In this document: piece after piece, positions 53,918 through 63,522 of the stretch
Numbering within the stretch: the stretch's first letter is position 1
How the letters are laid out: each line of letters starts with the position of its first letter
Assembly: GCF_014697025.1 (NCBI RefSeq)
Contig: NZ_JACJRC010000001.1
Span: 124,001 to 188,000 of the forward strand
DNA length: 64,000 nucleotides
Source of the DNA: Alkalinema sp. FACHB-956
Lineage (GTDB): Bacteria; Cyanobacteriota; Cyanobacteriia; Leptolyngbyales; Leptolyngbyaceae
Direction of reading: 5' to 3'
Notes under the pieces: generated by a model
Database searches by the model: none
What the model was told of the DNA's origin: nothing
What the model saw: only the letters and a program-made list of their open reading frames with translations
Position numbers and translations under genes: made by a program

Positions 53918-54805
53918 TTACAGGTGAAGCAGGGAAATCACACAGGATTTTTCGCCAATTTGAACCGGCATCGCTTCCACGCGACAATCGATCGTGCCCC
54001 ACCCCAACGGCAGGCTTTCCTGGCCTTTTTGCGTTTGTCCGGTGGTTAGCGCTTGGGCAATGAGAGAGGTGTCATCGATCGATTTATCTCGGGGCAAAAA
54101 TCCCGCTTGCCAATCGGGACTGGTGACACGCCACCAAATTCTTAATTTAGGTGCATAGGTGGGGGCTGGCTGCTCCGCCGTGGTTCGGCGAGATTTTGCA
54201 GGCTTGCGTTCTGAGGGTTTGAGCGATCGATGCCAGACGACGAGGGCATGTTGTCCGGAGGCCAGTTCCACGAGGCGAATTAAGGTGGCGAGTAATGAAG
54301 TTTGATACAGGGCAGACAGCGATCGGGCAGAGTCTAAGGAAACCCCTAAATGATTGAGATGGGACGTAAATTGCGATCGGGGCATTAACAGTTCTGCGGC
54401 TCCCGCATCACAGAGCTTTTCCTTACGGGCTTCCTCCCAGGTGGGGATTTGGAGTTTCTGAGCTACGTCAGCTTGGGCATCAAAGAGCAGTTCCATGAGT
54501 TCGTGGCCTTCGGTGAAGCGTTGACGCACGATCGGGTCATCTTCTTTGATCAGAATTACCCCTTGATAACTATCTAAGAGAATGCCCTGCTGTTCATCGA
54601 GGGGAACCTTGAGGGGAATGGGCATCCCAAAGTGTTGATAAATCGCGTCTAAGTCCGTTGGCAAACGGTTAGATAAATTGGCTGACTCACGCAAAAACTC
54701 AACATAGTGAAATACATCTGCCTCTGTTTGGAGAGAACCATAGCGATGCAAGAATGCATAGCCGGGATGTTGGTAGCTCGGCGGCAGAGAACACACGAAT
54801 TTCAA
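53918..54805 (-). CDS. ImmA/IrrE-like protein with altered zinc motif
   Basis: The protein has 295 residues. The region RFTEGHELMELLFDAQ (95-111) followed by LCDAGAAELLMPRSQF is the ImmA/IrrE metallopeptidase signature. The canonical HExxH here reads H101-E102-L-M-E105, so the second zinc-binding His is Glu. A C-terminal domain of about 110 residues follows. Active members cleave repressors (DdrO, ImmR). This one may be inactive, or use Glu as ligand. It has no adjacent repressor gene, unlike typical pairs. Confidence 0.78.
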   Translation of the reverse strand: MKFVCSLPPSYQHPGYAFLHRYGSLQTEADVFHYVEFLRESANLSNRLPTDLDAIYQHFGMPIPLKVPLDEQQGILLDSYQGVILIKEDDPIVRQRFTEGHELMELLFDAQADVAQKLQIPTWEEARKEKLCDAGAAELLMPRSQFTSHLNHLGVSLDSARSLSALYQTSLLATLIRLVELASGQHALVVWHRSLKPSERKPAKSRRTTAEQPAPTYAPKLRIWWRVTSPDWQAGFLPRDKSIDDTSLIAQALTTGQTQKGQESLPLGWGTIDCRVEAMPVQIGEKSCVISLLHL

Positions 54806-54928
54806 CTCCAGGTTTGGGTAAGCGGTTTAGGTCGGTTTAGGGAACAGCGTACAAATAAAATCCCAAGTGAATAGATGGGTCGGTGCGTGGCAGGATCGGT
54901 GAAGGAGCAACCCTGCTCTTAGCATACA

Positions 54929-56209
54929 TTACAGGAAAGTCAGTAATGGCAATAAACCGAGAATCGCTAGTCCGATCAAGAGGCGGAAGCTCTGGCGGCC
55001 TGTGGACCGATCGGCAAAACTTAATGCATAAACACTTTTGGCAATATTATTACTCGAAGCTGCAATTAAAATCGCGGCACTGGCTACTGAGAGAGCCGTG
55101 GTTTTTCCTGCCGATTGCGTTAACCCTAAAATAAACGGGTCAACATCCGTGACGCCCAAAATTGCCGCTAATCCATACAGGCCCCGATCGCCCAAATACG
55201 TTGATGTGTAGTGGGTCACCACTGCAATGACCACAAATAACACCGCAAATAATAGTGCGGACTTCAGCTCTAAAGGATTTTGATTGGTTTCTTGACTGCT
55301 GGCAGAGGTCGCTGTTGCGGCAGTAGAATCCTGACGAATGAGCCAAAACCAGCCAACCCCAATCCCGATCGCGGCCAAAGCCAGTAACGGAACTAACAAC
55401 GATCGGGCCAACGGTTGGTTAAACAAATACAACAACAACGCAAATCGAAGGTACATCACCCCCGAGGCCATCAAAATTGCGCCGGGATAGCGCTGGGGGT
55501 GGGGATCCTGCACCGACTTTTTCGCCAAGGCCACCGTCGTGACGGTGGAAGAATAGGCTCCTCCCAACAATGCCAGAATCGCCAGCCCACCTCGCCCTTG
55601 ACTGACCCGTTGCAGCAAAAAACTGGCATAGGACACCGTGCTGACCGCCACAACCACCAGCCAAGTTTTAAAGGGATTAATGTCAAAGGGACTAAAGGAT
55701 TGATTGGGTAAAATCGGTAAAACGACGATCGTTAAAAACAAAAACTTGCCCAACGTCAAAATATCATCCGGCGAAAAGCGATGTACCAACCCTTCCAGCA
55801 CCGCCTTAAGTTCCAGCAGAATCAAACTGGTAATCACAAAGGTGCAGGCCACCCAGTAATGCTCATAGTAAACCAACGGCCCTACCAGATAGGTGCCCAA
55901 GGCGGTCATTTCCGTGGTTAATCCCGCCTCCTGGTTCGATCGACGAATTTTGTTCCAGTAGGACAGCATCATGAAGCCGCCCACCACAAACAACCCCACT
56001 GCTACAGGTAACCGATCCTGATTGGCCAGAAACGCCAAGCCATAGCCCAATAACCCAATCAGCGGGTAAGTTCGCACTCCCCCAAACACGTAGCGACCTG
56101 GCTCGGTCTTTTGTTCTTCCCGTTCTAAGCCAATCAGAAAGGACAGAAACACGACCAGACAAATTTTAAACACGTCGGGGGAAATGTAAGTTGCGATCGC
56201 AGACACCAT
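54929..56209 (-). CDS. MgtC/SapB family membrane protein with DUF4010 domain
   Basis: The protein has 426 residues. The N-terminal MgtC/SapB domain (VVFLSFLIGLEREEQKTEPG, GVRTYPLIGLLGY) has about four helices; the C-terminal DUF4010 part adds eight or so (GLAILALLGGAYSSTVTTVA, GVTDVDPFILGLTQSAG). Role is unknown, possibly linked to ion homeostasis. The stop of the AarF kinase gene to its right ends 4 bp from its start, so they form a unit. Confidence 0.9.
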   Translation of the reverse strand: MVSAIATYISPDVFKICLVVFLSFLIGLEREEQKTEPGRYVFGGVRTYPLIGLLGYGLAFLANQDRLPVAVGLFVVGGFMMLSYWNKIRRSNQEAGLTTEMTALGTYLVGPLVYYEHYWVACTFVITSLILLELKAVLEGLVHRFSPDDILTLGKFLFLTIVVLPILPNQSFSPFDINPFKTWLVVVAVSTVSYASFLLQRVSQGRGGLAILALLGGAYSSTVTTVALAKKSVQDPHPQRYPGAILMASGVMYLRFALLLYLFNQPLARSLLVPLLALAAIGIGVGWFWLIRQDSTAATATSASSQETNQNPLELKSALLFAVLFVVIAVVTHYTSTYLGDRGLYGLAAILGVTDVDPFILGLTQSAGKTTALSVASAAILIAASSNNIAKSVYALSFADRSTGRQSFRLLIGLAILGLLPLLTFL

Positions 56210-56212
56210 CCA

Positions 56213-58294
56213 TTAACGCCGGGTAGACAGTGAAGAGGATGACGGGGAAGGGGTTGGGGCCGGGGTGGAAAATGCCCGTTCCAACTCCGCAGGCGGTTCC
56301 GTCAGCAACACCTCTCGAATAAAGCGAGCCAAGGCCCGTTGGGCTAGCCCCGTTGCAATCTGCTGGCCCATCTGTTGCGCTTCCGATCTCATCACCAAGC
56401 GCGGTACAAGATTCAAAATCCGATTGGGGTCAAAGCCTTGGGTTTGCTGAAGAATCGCCCAGATCCGCTTGATATGCCCCAGGGTCGCTTCATTTTCACT
56501 CGACATTTGCGGCGACTCGACCGCAAAGCCAAACCGCGCTCCCACCGTGGCAGTCAGCCGTTGCCAAGCTGTCTGTCCCAAGGCATCCATACTGTTGATA
56601 ATCTCACTCACCAAGCGTTGACGAATAAATTCTCCCCGTTCTGAAAAGAGAAAATCGAGGGCTTGATCCAACGATCCACTGATGTCATATTCCATACTGC
56701 CTTTGGCATTGCGCAGCAGGTTTTCCAAGCGATTCCAACGGAAGCTATCATCTTTGAAGAGTAAGTCTTTCAGAGATGTGCGTAACTCAGGAGCCGGATC
56801 GGTCAGCAGTCGCTTGGCAATGTAGGGATAGGCTTCGCTGAGAACCTTAAATTCTGGATCGACGTTGATCGCAATTCCTTCCAGCGTCACCAGCGATCGA
56901 ATAATCAACGCAAAGTAAGCGGGTACGCGGAAGGGATATTCATACATCAGCGCCGAGAGTTTATCGGTAATCGCTGCAATATTGATATCCGAAACGCTGG
57001 CACCTAAGGCATCTTGGAAGACAACAGCAAAGGCGGGAATGATGGGGGTTAGATCCGTATCGGGCGACAGGAATTCTAGCTTAACGTAATCGTTGGCGAG
57101 TCCTTCAAAGTCACGGTTGACCAAATGGACGATCGCCTCAATCAGCCCATAGCGTTGGTAAGGCTGCATCTGGCTCATCATGCCGAAGTCCAGGTAGGCC
57201 AGCTTGCCATCGGGGGTGGCCAGTAGGTTGCCGGGGTGGGGATCCGCGTGGAAAAAGCCGTGTTCTAGCAATTGCCGCAGGGAACATTGCACGCCAATAT
57301 TGACCAAATAGGTGGCATCAATACCCTGTTCCGCCACTTCTTTTAAGTTGGTCAACTTCGTCCCTTCGATCCATTCCATCGTCAGGACACGGCGCTCGGT
57401 GTAATCCCAGTAAATCTTGGGAACGTAAATATCCGGCAGATAGCCATAGAGGTCGTTGAAGCGCTCAGCGTTGCGACCTTCCTGGGTGTAGTCCATCTCC
57501 TCAAAGATGCGTCCTGCAAACTCATCCATGATGCCGACTAAGTCGCTGCGAACTCGACTGAAGGTGCGCATGGCCCAGGCAGACAGCCCCCGCAGAATGT
57601 AGACATCCAGGGCAATACTGCGGGCTAGACCCGGTCGCTGCACTTTGACGGCGACTTTTTCGCCGGTTTTCAACGTGGCTTTGTAGACCTGACCGAGGGA
57701 GGCAGCGGCAACGGGGGCCGGGGAAATTTCGTCAAACAGATCGATCGGATCTTTGCCCAGTTCCTCCCGAATAAACTGGAAGGCAATTTCGTTGGGGAAG
57801 GGGGGAATCTGATCCTGAAGTTTGGATAGCTCTTCTAGAAAGACGGGGGGCACCAAGTCGGGGCGGGTGGAGACGGCTTGGCCAATTTTGATGAAGGCTG
57901 GCCCCAGTTTGGTCAGCAGTTCCCGCAGTTGAATGGCGCGATTGCGTTGCTCGGTAATTTTTTTGCCCTGCTGGCTGTCCGACCAGATGCCCACAGCATA
58001 GGTTAACAACGGCAGAAAGATTCCGATCGTCCGGCTCCACACCTGCCAATAGCGCGATCGGTAGTAGTTGGCGATCGCCTCCGGTTGATAGCGCAGGGGC
58101 AGGCCATTGTGATCGGTTCCAAAGTTGTGATCGGTTCCAAAATTCTCAGGAGAGCGATCGGCAACCTGGCTATCCTTGCCCCCAAAGGCTGTCCCTCCGA
58201 TCGGTAGGGACTCAGGAACAGTCGTGGCCTGGGTATCCACCGTGATGGTTGTGGATCCTGGCTGGGGCATGGCATCGGCAGGTCGATAATTCAT
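56213..58294 (-). CDS. AarF/ABC1/UbiB-family atypical kinase
   Basis: The protein has 693 residues. Conserved features include the KxGQ motif (FIKIGQAVSTRPDLVP), Ala-rich loop in place of a P-loop (AAASLGQVYKATLKTGEKVA), VQRPG, HADPHPGNLL and DFGMMSQM. A C-terminal extension with two hydrophobic patches is present. Family members act on quinone or isoprenoid lipid metabolism in chloroplasts and cyanobacteria. An 18-bp in-frame duplication (NFGTDH twice, about 58111-58140) lies near the N-terminus. Confidence 0.95.
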   Translation of the reverse strand: MNYRPADAMPQPGSTTITVDTQATTVPESLPIGGTAFGGKDSQVADRSPENFGTDHNFGTDHNGLPLRYQPEAIANYYRSRYWQVWSRTIGIFLPLLTYAVGIWSDSQQGKKITEQRNRAIQLRELLTKLGPAFIKIGQAVSTRPDLVPPVFLEELSKLQDQIPPFPNEIAFQFIREELGKDPIDLFDEISPAPVAAASLGQVYKATLKTGEKVAVKVQRPGLARSIALDVYILRGLSAWAMRTFSRVRSDLVGIMDEFAGRIFEEMDYTQEGRNAERFNDLYGYLPDIYVPKIYWDYTERRVLTMEWIEGTKLTNLKEVAEQGIDATYLVNIGVQCSLRQLLEHGFFHADPHPGNLLATPDGKLAYLDFGMMSQMQPYQRYGLIEAIVHLVNRDFEGLANDYVKLEFLSPDTDLTPIIPAFAVVFQDALGASVSDINIAAITDKLSALMYEYPFRVPAYFALIIRSLVTLEGIAINVDPEFKVLSEAYPYIAKRLLTDPAPELRTSLKDLLFKDDSFRWNRLENLLRNAKGSMEYDISGSLDQALDFLFSERGEFIRQRLVSEIINSMDALGQTAWQRLTATVGARFGFAVESPQMSSENEATLGHIKRIWAILQQTQGFDPNRILNLVPRLVMRSEAQQMGQQIATGLAQRALARFIREVLLTEPPAELERAFSTPAPTPSPSSSSLSTRR

Positions 58295-58399
58295 AGGAGA
58301 CGATCGCGTTTACTCGCTTTGTTAAGCATTGTAACAAGACTGAATCAGCCCTTACGTTTAGTAAATCACGTTCGTCTCAGGATGGCAGTCGGGTTTCGC

Positions 58400-60229
58400 C
58401 TACTCTTTGGGAGGGGATTCCTGTAAGGTTGCCGCAATGGAGTCTAGCCAGGATGCCCCATCCTGGGGATCCAAACGCAGGATTTGCACGGTCGGGTACC
58501 AGGGGGTCGTTAATTTTGTATTGCCCCAGACCCAATGTCCCGTCGTTGGCAGCACTAACCACACGGGTTTACCGAGGGCCGCTGCAAGATGAGCCGCTTC
58601 GCAATCGATGGTGAGCAGCCCGTCCAATGCCGCGATCGCCTGGATTAACTCGGCGCGATCGGTGCAAGTTTGCGGTGGAATTCCAGCCTGTTCCAGTTGG
58701 GCCTGCTCCTCGGCGGTGAGGTGGGATTGCAGGCTGACCCAGGGCTGGGAGGGTGGGAGGGCCGCTAAGAGTTGCGCTAGGGGGAACGCGCCGGGAGCAT
58801 TGGGGCTGTCTGCGGTACGGTTTGACCAGATTAGACCGATGGGTTTGAGGAGATTGGGGGGCGTTGGACGGGAGGGCAGGAGGGGGAAAGGGGGTAGCAG
58901 GGTAGGAGAGGGGGAGAAAGCATGGGGCAGACTTCCTAGGGGAATTTGGAGGGCGCAGTCGGGCACAGGATCGCCTTTGGCAATTACTTGGGTCAGGCCG
59001 GGAAGGTTGGCGAGTAGGGGAACGATCGCCCGATCGCATTCCACAATGACCTGGGCTCCTTGCTTGACCAGTTGGGGTAAATAGCGACTGCAAATCAGGG
59101 TTTGGCCTAAGTCCTGCTCGGCCCAGACCAGAATTTTTTTACCCGCGATCGCGCCACCGTCCCAGCGAGGAATTTTGCGGTGGCGGGGAATTTGCTGTTG
59201 CAGGTAGCTGGGGGCTTGCCAACGCCATTCGTATTCCGCAAAGCCTTCCGTTAGGTGACCGATCGCTAACAGGGCTTGGCTGAGCTGGAAGTGGGCTTGG
59301 GCAAAGTCGGGCTGGAGGTCGATCGCGGTGCGGAAACAGGTAATGGCGCTGGGCAGTTCTCCCTGGTCTTGCCAGAGTTGCCCCAGGTTGCTGTAGGCGG
59401 CGGCGTTATCTGGTTGGTAGGCGAGGGTCTGTTGCAGGTGGGCGATCGCTAAATTCGGCTGACCTTCGGCTTGCAGAATCAGGGCCAAATTCTGGTGGGT
59501 GGGGGCGTGGCGGGAGTCTAGTTTGAGGGCGAGGAGGTAGTGCACCTTGGCAGCGGCAAAGTCGCCGATCGATTGGTGCAGGTTGCCGAGGTTGAATTGC
59601 AGGTTGGGGTCGAAGGGTTGCAGTTCTGCGGCGCGGCGGTAATAGCCCAGGGCGGATTCTGGGTTGCCCTTTTCTTGCAGGGCATTGGCGAGGTTGATTT
59701 GGGCGGTGACGGCGTTGGGGGTGAGGGCGAGGCTCTGGCGGAAGGTGGCGATCGCGGCTTCCAGTTGGCCGAGGGATTGCAGCAGGGTGCCCAGGTTGGT
59801 CAAGGCTTGGGGGAAGTCCGGCTGGAGGGCGATCGCGGTGTGGTAAGCGTCTAAGGCGGCCTCTGGTTGCTCCAGCAGTACCAACAGGTTGCCGAGGTTG
59901 TAGTGGGCGGTGGCATCTTCCGGGGCCAGTTCCACGGCCTGTTGCAGGGCTTCCAAGGCGCTGGGGAGTTGCCCGATCGCCTGCAAGGCTACCCCCAAGT
60001 TGCGAAAGGCTTCGGCGTAGTTGGGTTGTACCTCTGTGGCGGCGAGGTAATGGACGATCGCTTCCCGCAATTCACCCCGCTGATAGTAGACGGAACCCAG
60101 CAAATTCAGCATGGCGGGGTGATCGGGGGCGATTTGGATGACTTGGCGCGCCATCCATTCAGCGCGATCCCAATTGCCCGACTGGAAGGCGGTAAAAGCG
60201 GCGTTAATGGCGTCAGGAACAGTCAGCAT
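58400..60229 (-). CDS. TPR protein with C-terminal glycosyltransferase-like domain
   Basis: The protein has 609 residues. About ten TPR units occupy residues 1-345 (for example AVELAPEDATAHYNLGNLLV, and AEGQPNLAIAHLQQTLAYQP). The following part (FAEYEWRWQAPSYLQQQIPR, KKILVWAEQDLGQTLICSRY, LDGLLTIDCEAAHLAAALGK, VWLVLPTTGHWVWG) resembles heptosyltransferase/GT9-type GT-B domains commonly fused to TPRs in cyanobacteria. Target may be a protein or polysaccharide. A Pro-rich linker (about 430-450) separates lobes. Confidence 0.88.
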   Translation of the reverse strand: MLTVPDAINAAFTAFQSGNWDRAEWMARQVIQIAPDHPAMLNLLGSVYYQRGELREAIVHYLAATEVQPNYAEAFRNLGVALQAIGQLPSALEALQQAVELAPEDATAHYNLGNLLVLLEQPEAALDAYHTAIALQPDFPQALTNLGTLLQSLGQLEAAIATFRQSLALTPNAVTAQINLANALQEKGNPESALGYYRRAAELQPFDPNLQFNLGNLHQSIGDFAAAKVHYLLALKLDSRHAPTHQNLALILQAEGQPNLAIAHLQQTLAYQPDNAAAYSNLGQLWQDQGELPSAITCFRTAIDLQPDFAQAHFQLSQALLAIGHLTEGFAEYEWRWQAPSYLQQQIPRHRKIPRWDGGAIAGKKILVWAEQDLGQTLICSRYLPQLVKQGAQVIVECDRAIVPLLANLPGLTQVIAKGDPVPDCALQIPLGSLPHAFSPSPTLLPPFPLLPSRPTPPNLLKPIGLIWSNRTADSPNAPGAFPLAQLLAALPPSQPWVSLQSHLTAEEQAQLEQAGIPPQTCTDRAELIQAIAALDGLLTIDCEAAHLAAALGKPVWLVLPTTGHWVWGNTKLTTPWYPTVQILRLDPQDGASWLDSIAATLQESPPKE

Positions 60230-60410
60230 TGCAGGAATTCACCCATCGAGAAGGAAGCTTGCGCTTTAAAATTAAAGGCGACTCAGCGGTTTTTGAGAGG
60301 TTGTTTTTGAGCGTTTTTTGGTACAAGGTGTTGAAAGAGGTTGTTACCAGGTTATTGGTCAAACCTTGAGTCGATCGTGGGATGGAGATTCTCGCTGGTG
60401 GCTGGGATTC

Positions 60411-60514
60411 GATCCCCCTAAATCCCCCTTAAAAAGGGGGACTTTGAATGTGTTTTTTCCGGTTCCCCCTTTTTTTTCCGGTTCCCCCTTTTTTAAGGGG
60501 GGCTAGGGGGGATC
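60411..60514. repeat. CCCCCT-type inverted-repeat element (MITE-like), 104 bp
   Basis: The arms start GATCCCCCTAAATCCCCCTT and end GGGGGGCTAGGGGGGATC. The inside contains two copies of TTTTTTCCGGTTCCCCCTTT-like sequence. Similar palindromes are abundant between cyanobacterial genes; the copy at 27762 is related. It has no coding capacity. Confidence 0.75.
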
Positions 60515-60736
60515 GAAACTTGAGCGATCGACGATGGCGATTCTGGTTCAATCCTTGTTTTTTGCGATATTCTGGCACAGTTGTGTCAGTTCAAGTGTAT
60601 TAATCTGGCTAATGGATATACAGTGGATTGTCGCTTGGCTCAGATTCCCCCGATCGCGGGCTGTTGCTGCCCAATCTTCTCAATTTATCCCTACCATTAA
60701 TTAATCCCCGCCTGTATTCTTTCCTTTAGCTTGCCC

Positions 60737-62596
60737 ATGTTGCTGTCCCTCAAGATCGAAAATTTTGCGCTGATTGATCAACTTGACCTGACCTTTGGGG
60801 CGGGGCTGAATGTGCTGACGGGAGAAACCGGGGCGGGGAAGTCGATCATTTTGGACGCGATCGATGCGGTGCTGGGGGGCAAGACCTCGGGGCGGGCGGT
60901 GCGCACGGGGGAGGAACGGGCGCTGATTGAAGGGCAGTTCCAATTGCGGCCAGAGTTGCAGGCTTGGTTGGGCCAGGAAGGGATTGAAGCGAACCCTGGG
61001 GCAACTTTAGTTTGCACGCGGGAAATTTTTGCCAGTGGCAGTGCTCGCAGCAAGTCGCGGGTGAATGGCGTGACGGTGAATCGCCAACAGATGGAAAGCC
61101 TGCGGGAACTGTTGGTGGAGATTACGGCCCAGGGGCAAACGGTGCAAATTGGGCAGGCGGGGGTGCAGCGGGACTGGCTGGATAGCTTTGGGGGGGAGAA
61201 GCTGCTGAAGCTGCGGGAGCGGGTGAGTGAGAAGTTTGCGGCTTATCAGCAAGCGGCGCGGACGCTGGAGCAACGGCAGCAGATGGAGGCTCAGCGCTTG
61301 CAGCAGTTGGATCTGTTTGAGTACCAGTTGAAGGAGTTAAATATTGCCAACCTCAGCGACCCGAATGAGTTGGAGGAGTTAGAAAATGAGCGCAATCGCC
61401 TCAGCCACAGTGTGGAGCTGCAACAGCAGAGTTATCTGATCTATCAAATGCTCTACCAGAATGAAACTGGGGGGGAAGCGTTGGCCTGTGCGGATCTGCT
61501 GGGGCAGGCGGAGCAACGGCTGCTGGATATGGTGGAGTATGACAGCCAGTTGCAGCCGATTTTGGATTTGGTGGCCAATGCCTTGGCGCAGGTGGAGCAG
61601 GCGGGACGGGAAATTAATCTCTACGGTGAAAATATTGAGGCGGATCCGCACAGGCTTCAGGAGGTGCAGGAGCGCATTGTAGAGTTGAAGGCGATCTGTC
61701 GGAAGTATGGGCCGACGCTGGCGGATGCGATCGCGCTTCAGGAGAATCTGCAAGCGGAGATGGACGTTTTGACGGGGGGTGGGCAATCGCTGGCGGATTT
61801 GGAGGCGATCGCCCAGGAACGGAAGGCGGCACTGGTGGAGGCTTGTGGTAAGTTAACCCAGTTGCGGCAGGCGGCGGCAGAAACGCTGGAAACGCAGTTG
61901 GTGGCGGAGTTGAAGCCGTTGGCGATGGAGAAGGTGAAGTTCCAGGTGGGGATTGCGCCGATCGCGGCGACGCCTGCGGGGGCCGATCGCATTACCTATC
62001 TGATTAGTCCGAATCCGGGGGAGCCGTTGCAGCCGTTGACGGAAATTGCGTCCGGTGGGGAAATGAGTCGATTTTTGTTGGCGTTGCAGGCTTGTTTTTC
62101 CCAGGTGGATGCGGTGGGGACGTTGGTGTTTGATGAGATTGATGCGGGGGTGTCGGGCCGGGTGGCGGGGGCGATCGCGCAGAAGTTACACCATCTCAGT
62201 TTGCATCATCAGGTGTTGTGTGTGACGCACCAACCGATCGTGGCGGCGATGGCGGATCAGCATTTTCGGGTGAGTAAGCAGGTGATTGATCCGGAGAATG
62301 CTGGGCAGCAGGCTAAGGATAACAGTAAGGTGGAGAATTTGCGAACGGTGGTGAGGATTCAGCCGTTGGATGAGGGGGAACGGCGGTTGGAGTTGGCGCA
62401 GATTGCGAGTGGGGATGTGGTGCAGGCTGCGAATGGTTCAGCTAAGGCGGCGATCGATTTTGCGGAGTCGCTGTTGACTCAGGCGGCGAATATTCGGGAT
62501 GGGCAGCAGGTGGAGGTGGTTGAAGTGGTATCGCAAACGGTGGTGAAGAAAGCGGGGAAACCGAAAAGAAAAGCTAATAAATCAAAGGTGGGTTAG
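60737..62596 (+). CDS. recN: DNA repair protein RecN
   Basis: The protein is 619 residues from ATG 60737 (MLLSLKIENFALIDQLDLTF). It is an SMC-like ATPase with Walker A LTGETGAGKSIILDAI, long central coiled coil (about 150-370), signature SGGEMSRFLLALQ and Walker B GTLVFDEIDAGVSGRVAGAI. It is recruited to DNA double-strand breaks. The C-terminal tail (after about 575, ending KPKRKANKSKVG) is lysine-rich. The last 137 bp before the stop are copied at 63864-64000. Confidence 0.96.
   Translation: MLLSLKIENFALIDQLDLTFGAGLNVLTGETGAGKSIILDAIDAVLGGKTSGRAVRTGEERALIEGQFQLRPELQAWLGQEGIEANPGATLVCTREIFASGSARSKSRVNGVTVNRQQMESLRELLVEITAQGQTVQIGQAGVQRDWLDSFGGEKLLKLRERVSEKFAAYQQAARTLEQRQQMEAQRLQQLDLFEYQLKELNIANLSDPNELEELENERNRLSHSVELQQQSYLIYQMLYQNETGGEALACADLLGQAEQRLLDMVEYDSQLQPILDLVANALAQVEQAGREINLYGENIEADPHRLQEVQERIVELKAICRKYGPTLADAIALQENLQAEMDVLTGGGQSLADLEAIAQERKAALVEACGKLTQLRQAAAETLETQLVAELKPLAMEKVKFQVGIAPIAATPAGADRITYLISPNPGEPLQPLTEIASGGEMSRFLLALQACFSQVDAVGTLVFDEIDAGVSGRVAGAIAQKLHHLSLHHQVLCVTHQPIVAAMADQHFRVSKQVIDPENAGQQAKDNSKVENLRTVVRIQPLDEGERRLELAQIASGDVVQAANGSAKAAIDFAESLLTQAANIRDGQQVEVVEVVSQTVVKKAGKPKRKANKSKVG
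62454..62590. repeat. Direct repeat, copy 1 (inside recN 3' end)
   Basis: This segment is identical to 63864-64000 except for one base (A at 62584, G at 63994). The offset is 1410 bp. Copy 2 continues to the window edge, so the true length may be greater. Confidence 0.98.
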
Positions 62597-62627
62597 AAGG
62601 GAGAGTGGAAGGGGCGATCGTAAAATC

Positions 62628-62713
62628 AACTAACGGTTCGCGTCACCAGCCGTAGGCTGACTTTGCTGCTCACTATCATAGCTCATCGGTCTGGTGCACG
62701 CGAATTGTTATGC
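62628..62713 (-). other. attC-like recombination site (86 bp)
   Basis: Read on the minus strand the order is GCATAAC (R''), unpaired AA, stem TTCGCGTGCACCAG, variable loop, CTGGTGACGCGAA, unpaired CC, GTTAGTT (R'). The arms pair except for a 2-base central spacer and one extra G, reproducing integron attC architecture: R box, unpaired central spacer, L box, extrahelical base and variable terminal structure. The first ten bases from TAAC (TAACAATTCG) equal those of the aadA1 site as I remember it. It lies just downstream of the cassette-like gene at 62868, which is the correct place. Confidence 0.55.
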
Positions 62714-62867
62714 TGTTTGCAAAAACAATTTTTCACATTTTACAGCGGATTGCGTAACGACAAGGAACAGATACAACGCCTGAATCCCGTTCTGCTGTGG
62801 GCTGCTGTATCGATCAGTCGAGCAAAGGGCTGTATATCAAGAATTCTGATTTCAGGAACGTGGATCG

Positions 62868-63233
62868 TTATAAGTCCGGAAAAAGTCCGTGCACTTCTTC
62901 AAGCAAAGTATTTGCAAAGTCTATAATTCGAGATATGCTTGAAGATTCCAGAGCATTAGGATCAGCCCAGAAACTTGACATTTTGTCACAATCTTGTGTT
63001 ATTGAATAATTAACTTTTCTATAAGCCTGAGCAGCGTCAGACCAAAGTCGAGAAAGATTGGCTTCATGCTCATAATCTCGATTGTTCATTCCCAAGCGCA
63101 CAATTTTACCAATATAAATTCTTGTTTCAGTTACAGCTTTTCGAATAATGGATGCTCGATCTTTGTCTGCGCTCTGAATTTTTGCCAAAGCTTCCTGAAT
63201 CTTATCTAAAACCTGAATAGCATCTTGAAGCAT
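62868..63233 (-). CDS. Hypothetical helical protein, possible gene cassette
   Basis: The protein has 121 residues, all-alpha in appearance (MLQDAIQVLDKIQEALAKIQ, IIRKAVTETRIYIGKIVRLG, IIDFANTLLEEVHGLFPDL). There is no signal peptide or recognised family. Its codons are clearly more AT-rich than recN beside it, a sign of foreign origin. It reads toward the attC-like site, 155 bp beyond its stop, and away from the integrase-like fragment, as an integron cassette would. Confidence 0.7.
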   Translation of the reverse strand: MLQDAIQVLDKIQEALAKIQSADKDRASIIRKAVTETRIYIGKIVRLGMNNRDYEHEANLSRLWSDAAQAYRKVNYSITQDCDKMSSFWADPNALESSSISRIIDFANTLLEEVHGLFPDL

Positions 63234-63301
63234 ATCTTACTAAGTCTTAATGCAAGTTGACAAAGTTAATATCCAGCTACATTACTTCTTGCTGGCGCAA
63301 G

Positions 63302-63308
63302 ATTTAAC
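63302..63308 (-). other. Core-site match GTTAAAT, candidate cassette boundary
   Basis: On the minus strand GTTAAAT fits the integron core GTTRRRY exactly, 69 bp before the start of the cassette-like gene. With the attC-like R' site at 62628-62634 it would delimit a cassette of about 674 bp. Another exact match (GTTGGAT) exists at 63469-63475, so either could be the attI-side point; a match by chance is possible. Confidence 0.3.
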
Positions 63309-63480
63309 GAATTTATAGTTAACCTTAACTAAAGCACTACAAGAAAACCTAATCTAGCTTGATTTCAAACACTGATAATTACAGCCCGTACTCTGCCCTC
63401 ACTAAGGACTGAGCAGCATAACTAGATTTATATGGATCTGAGCAGATAACTACCTGGATGGGACTGTTATCCAACTTACT

Positions 63481-63522
63481 CCGCCTCAATCCGGGATAAC
63501 GACATTATCCGGATTGAGGCGG
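63481..63522. repeat. Long perfect-type inverted repeat
   Basis: CCGCCTCAATCCGGGATAA (63481-63499) pairs with TTATCCGGATTGAGGCGG (63505-63522); only one extra G breaks the 18-bp stem. Further TTATCCGG copies follow at 63543-63550 and a GTTATCC precedes at 63466. It lies between the cassette-like gene and the integrase-like fragment, where attI and promoters of an integron would be. Confidence 0.85.
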
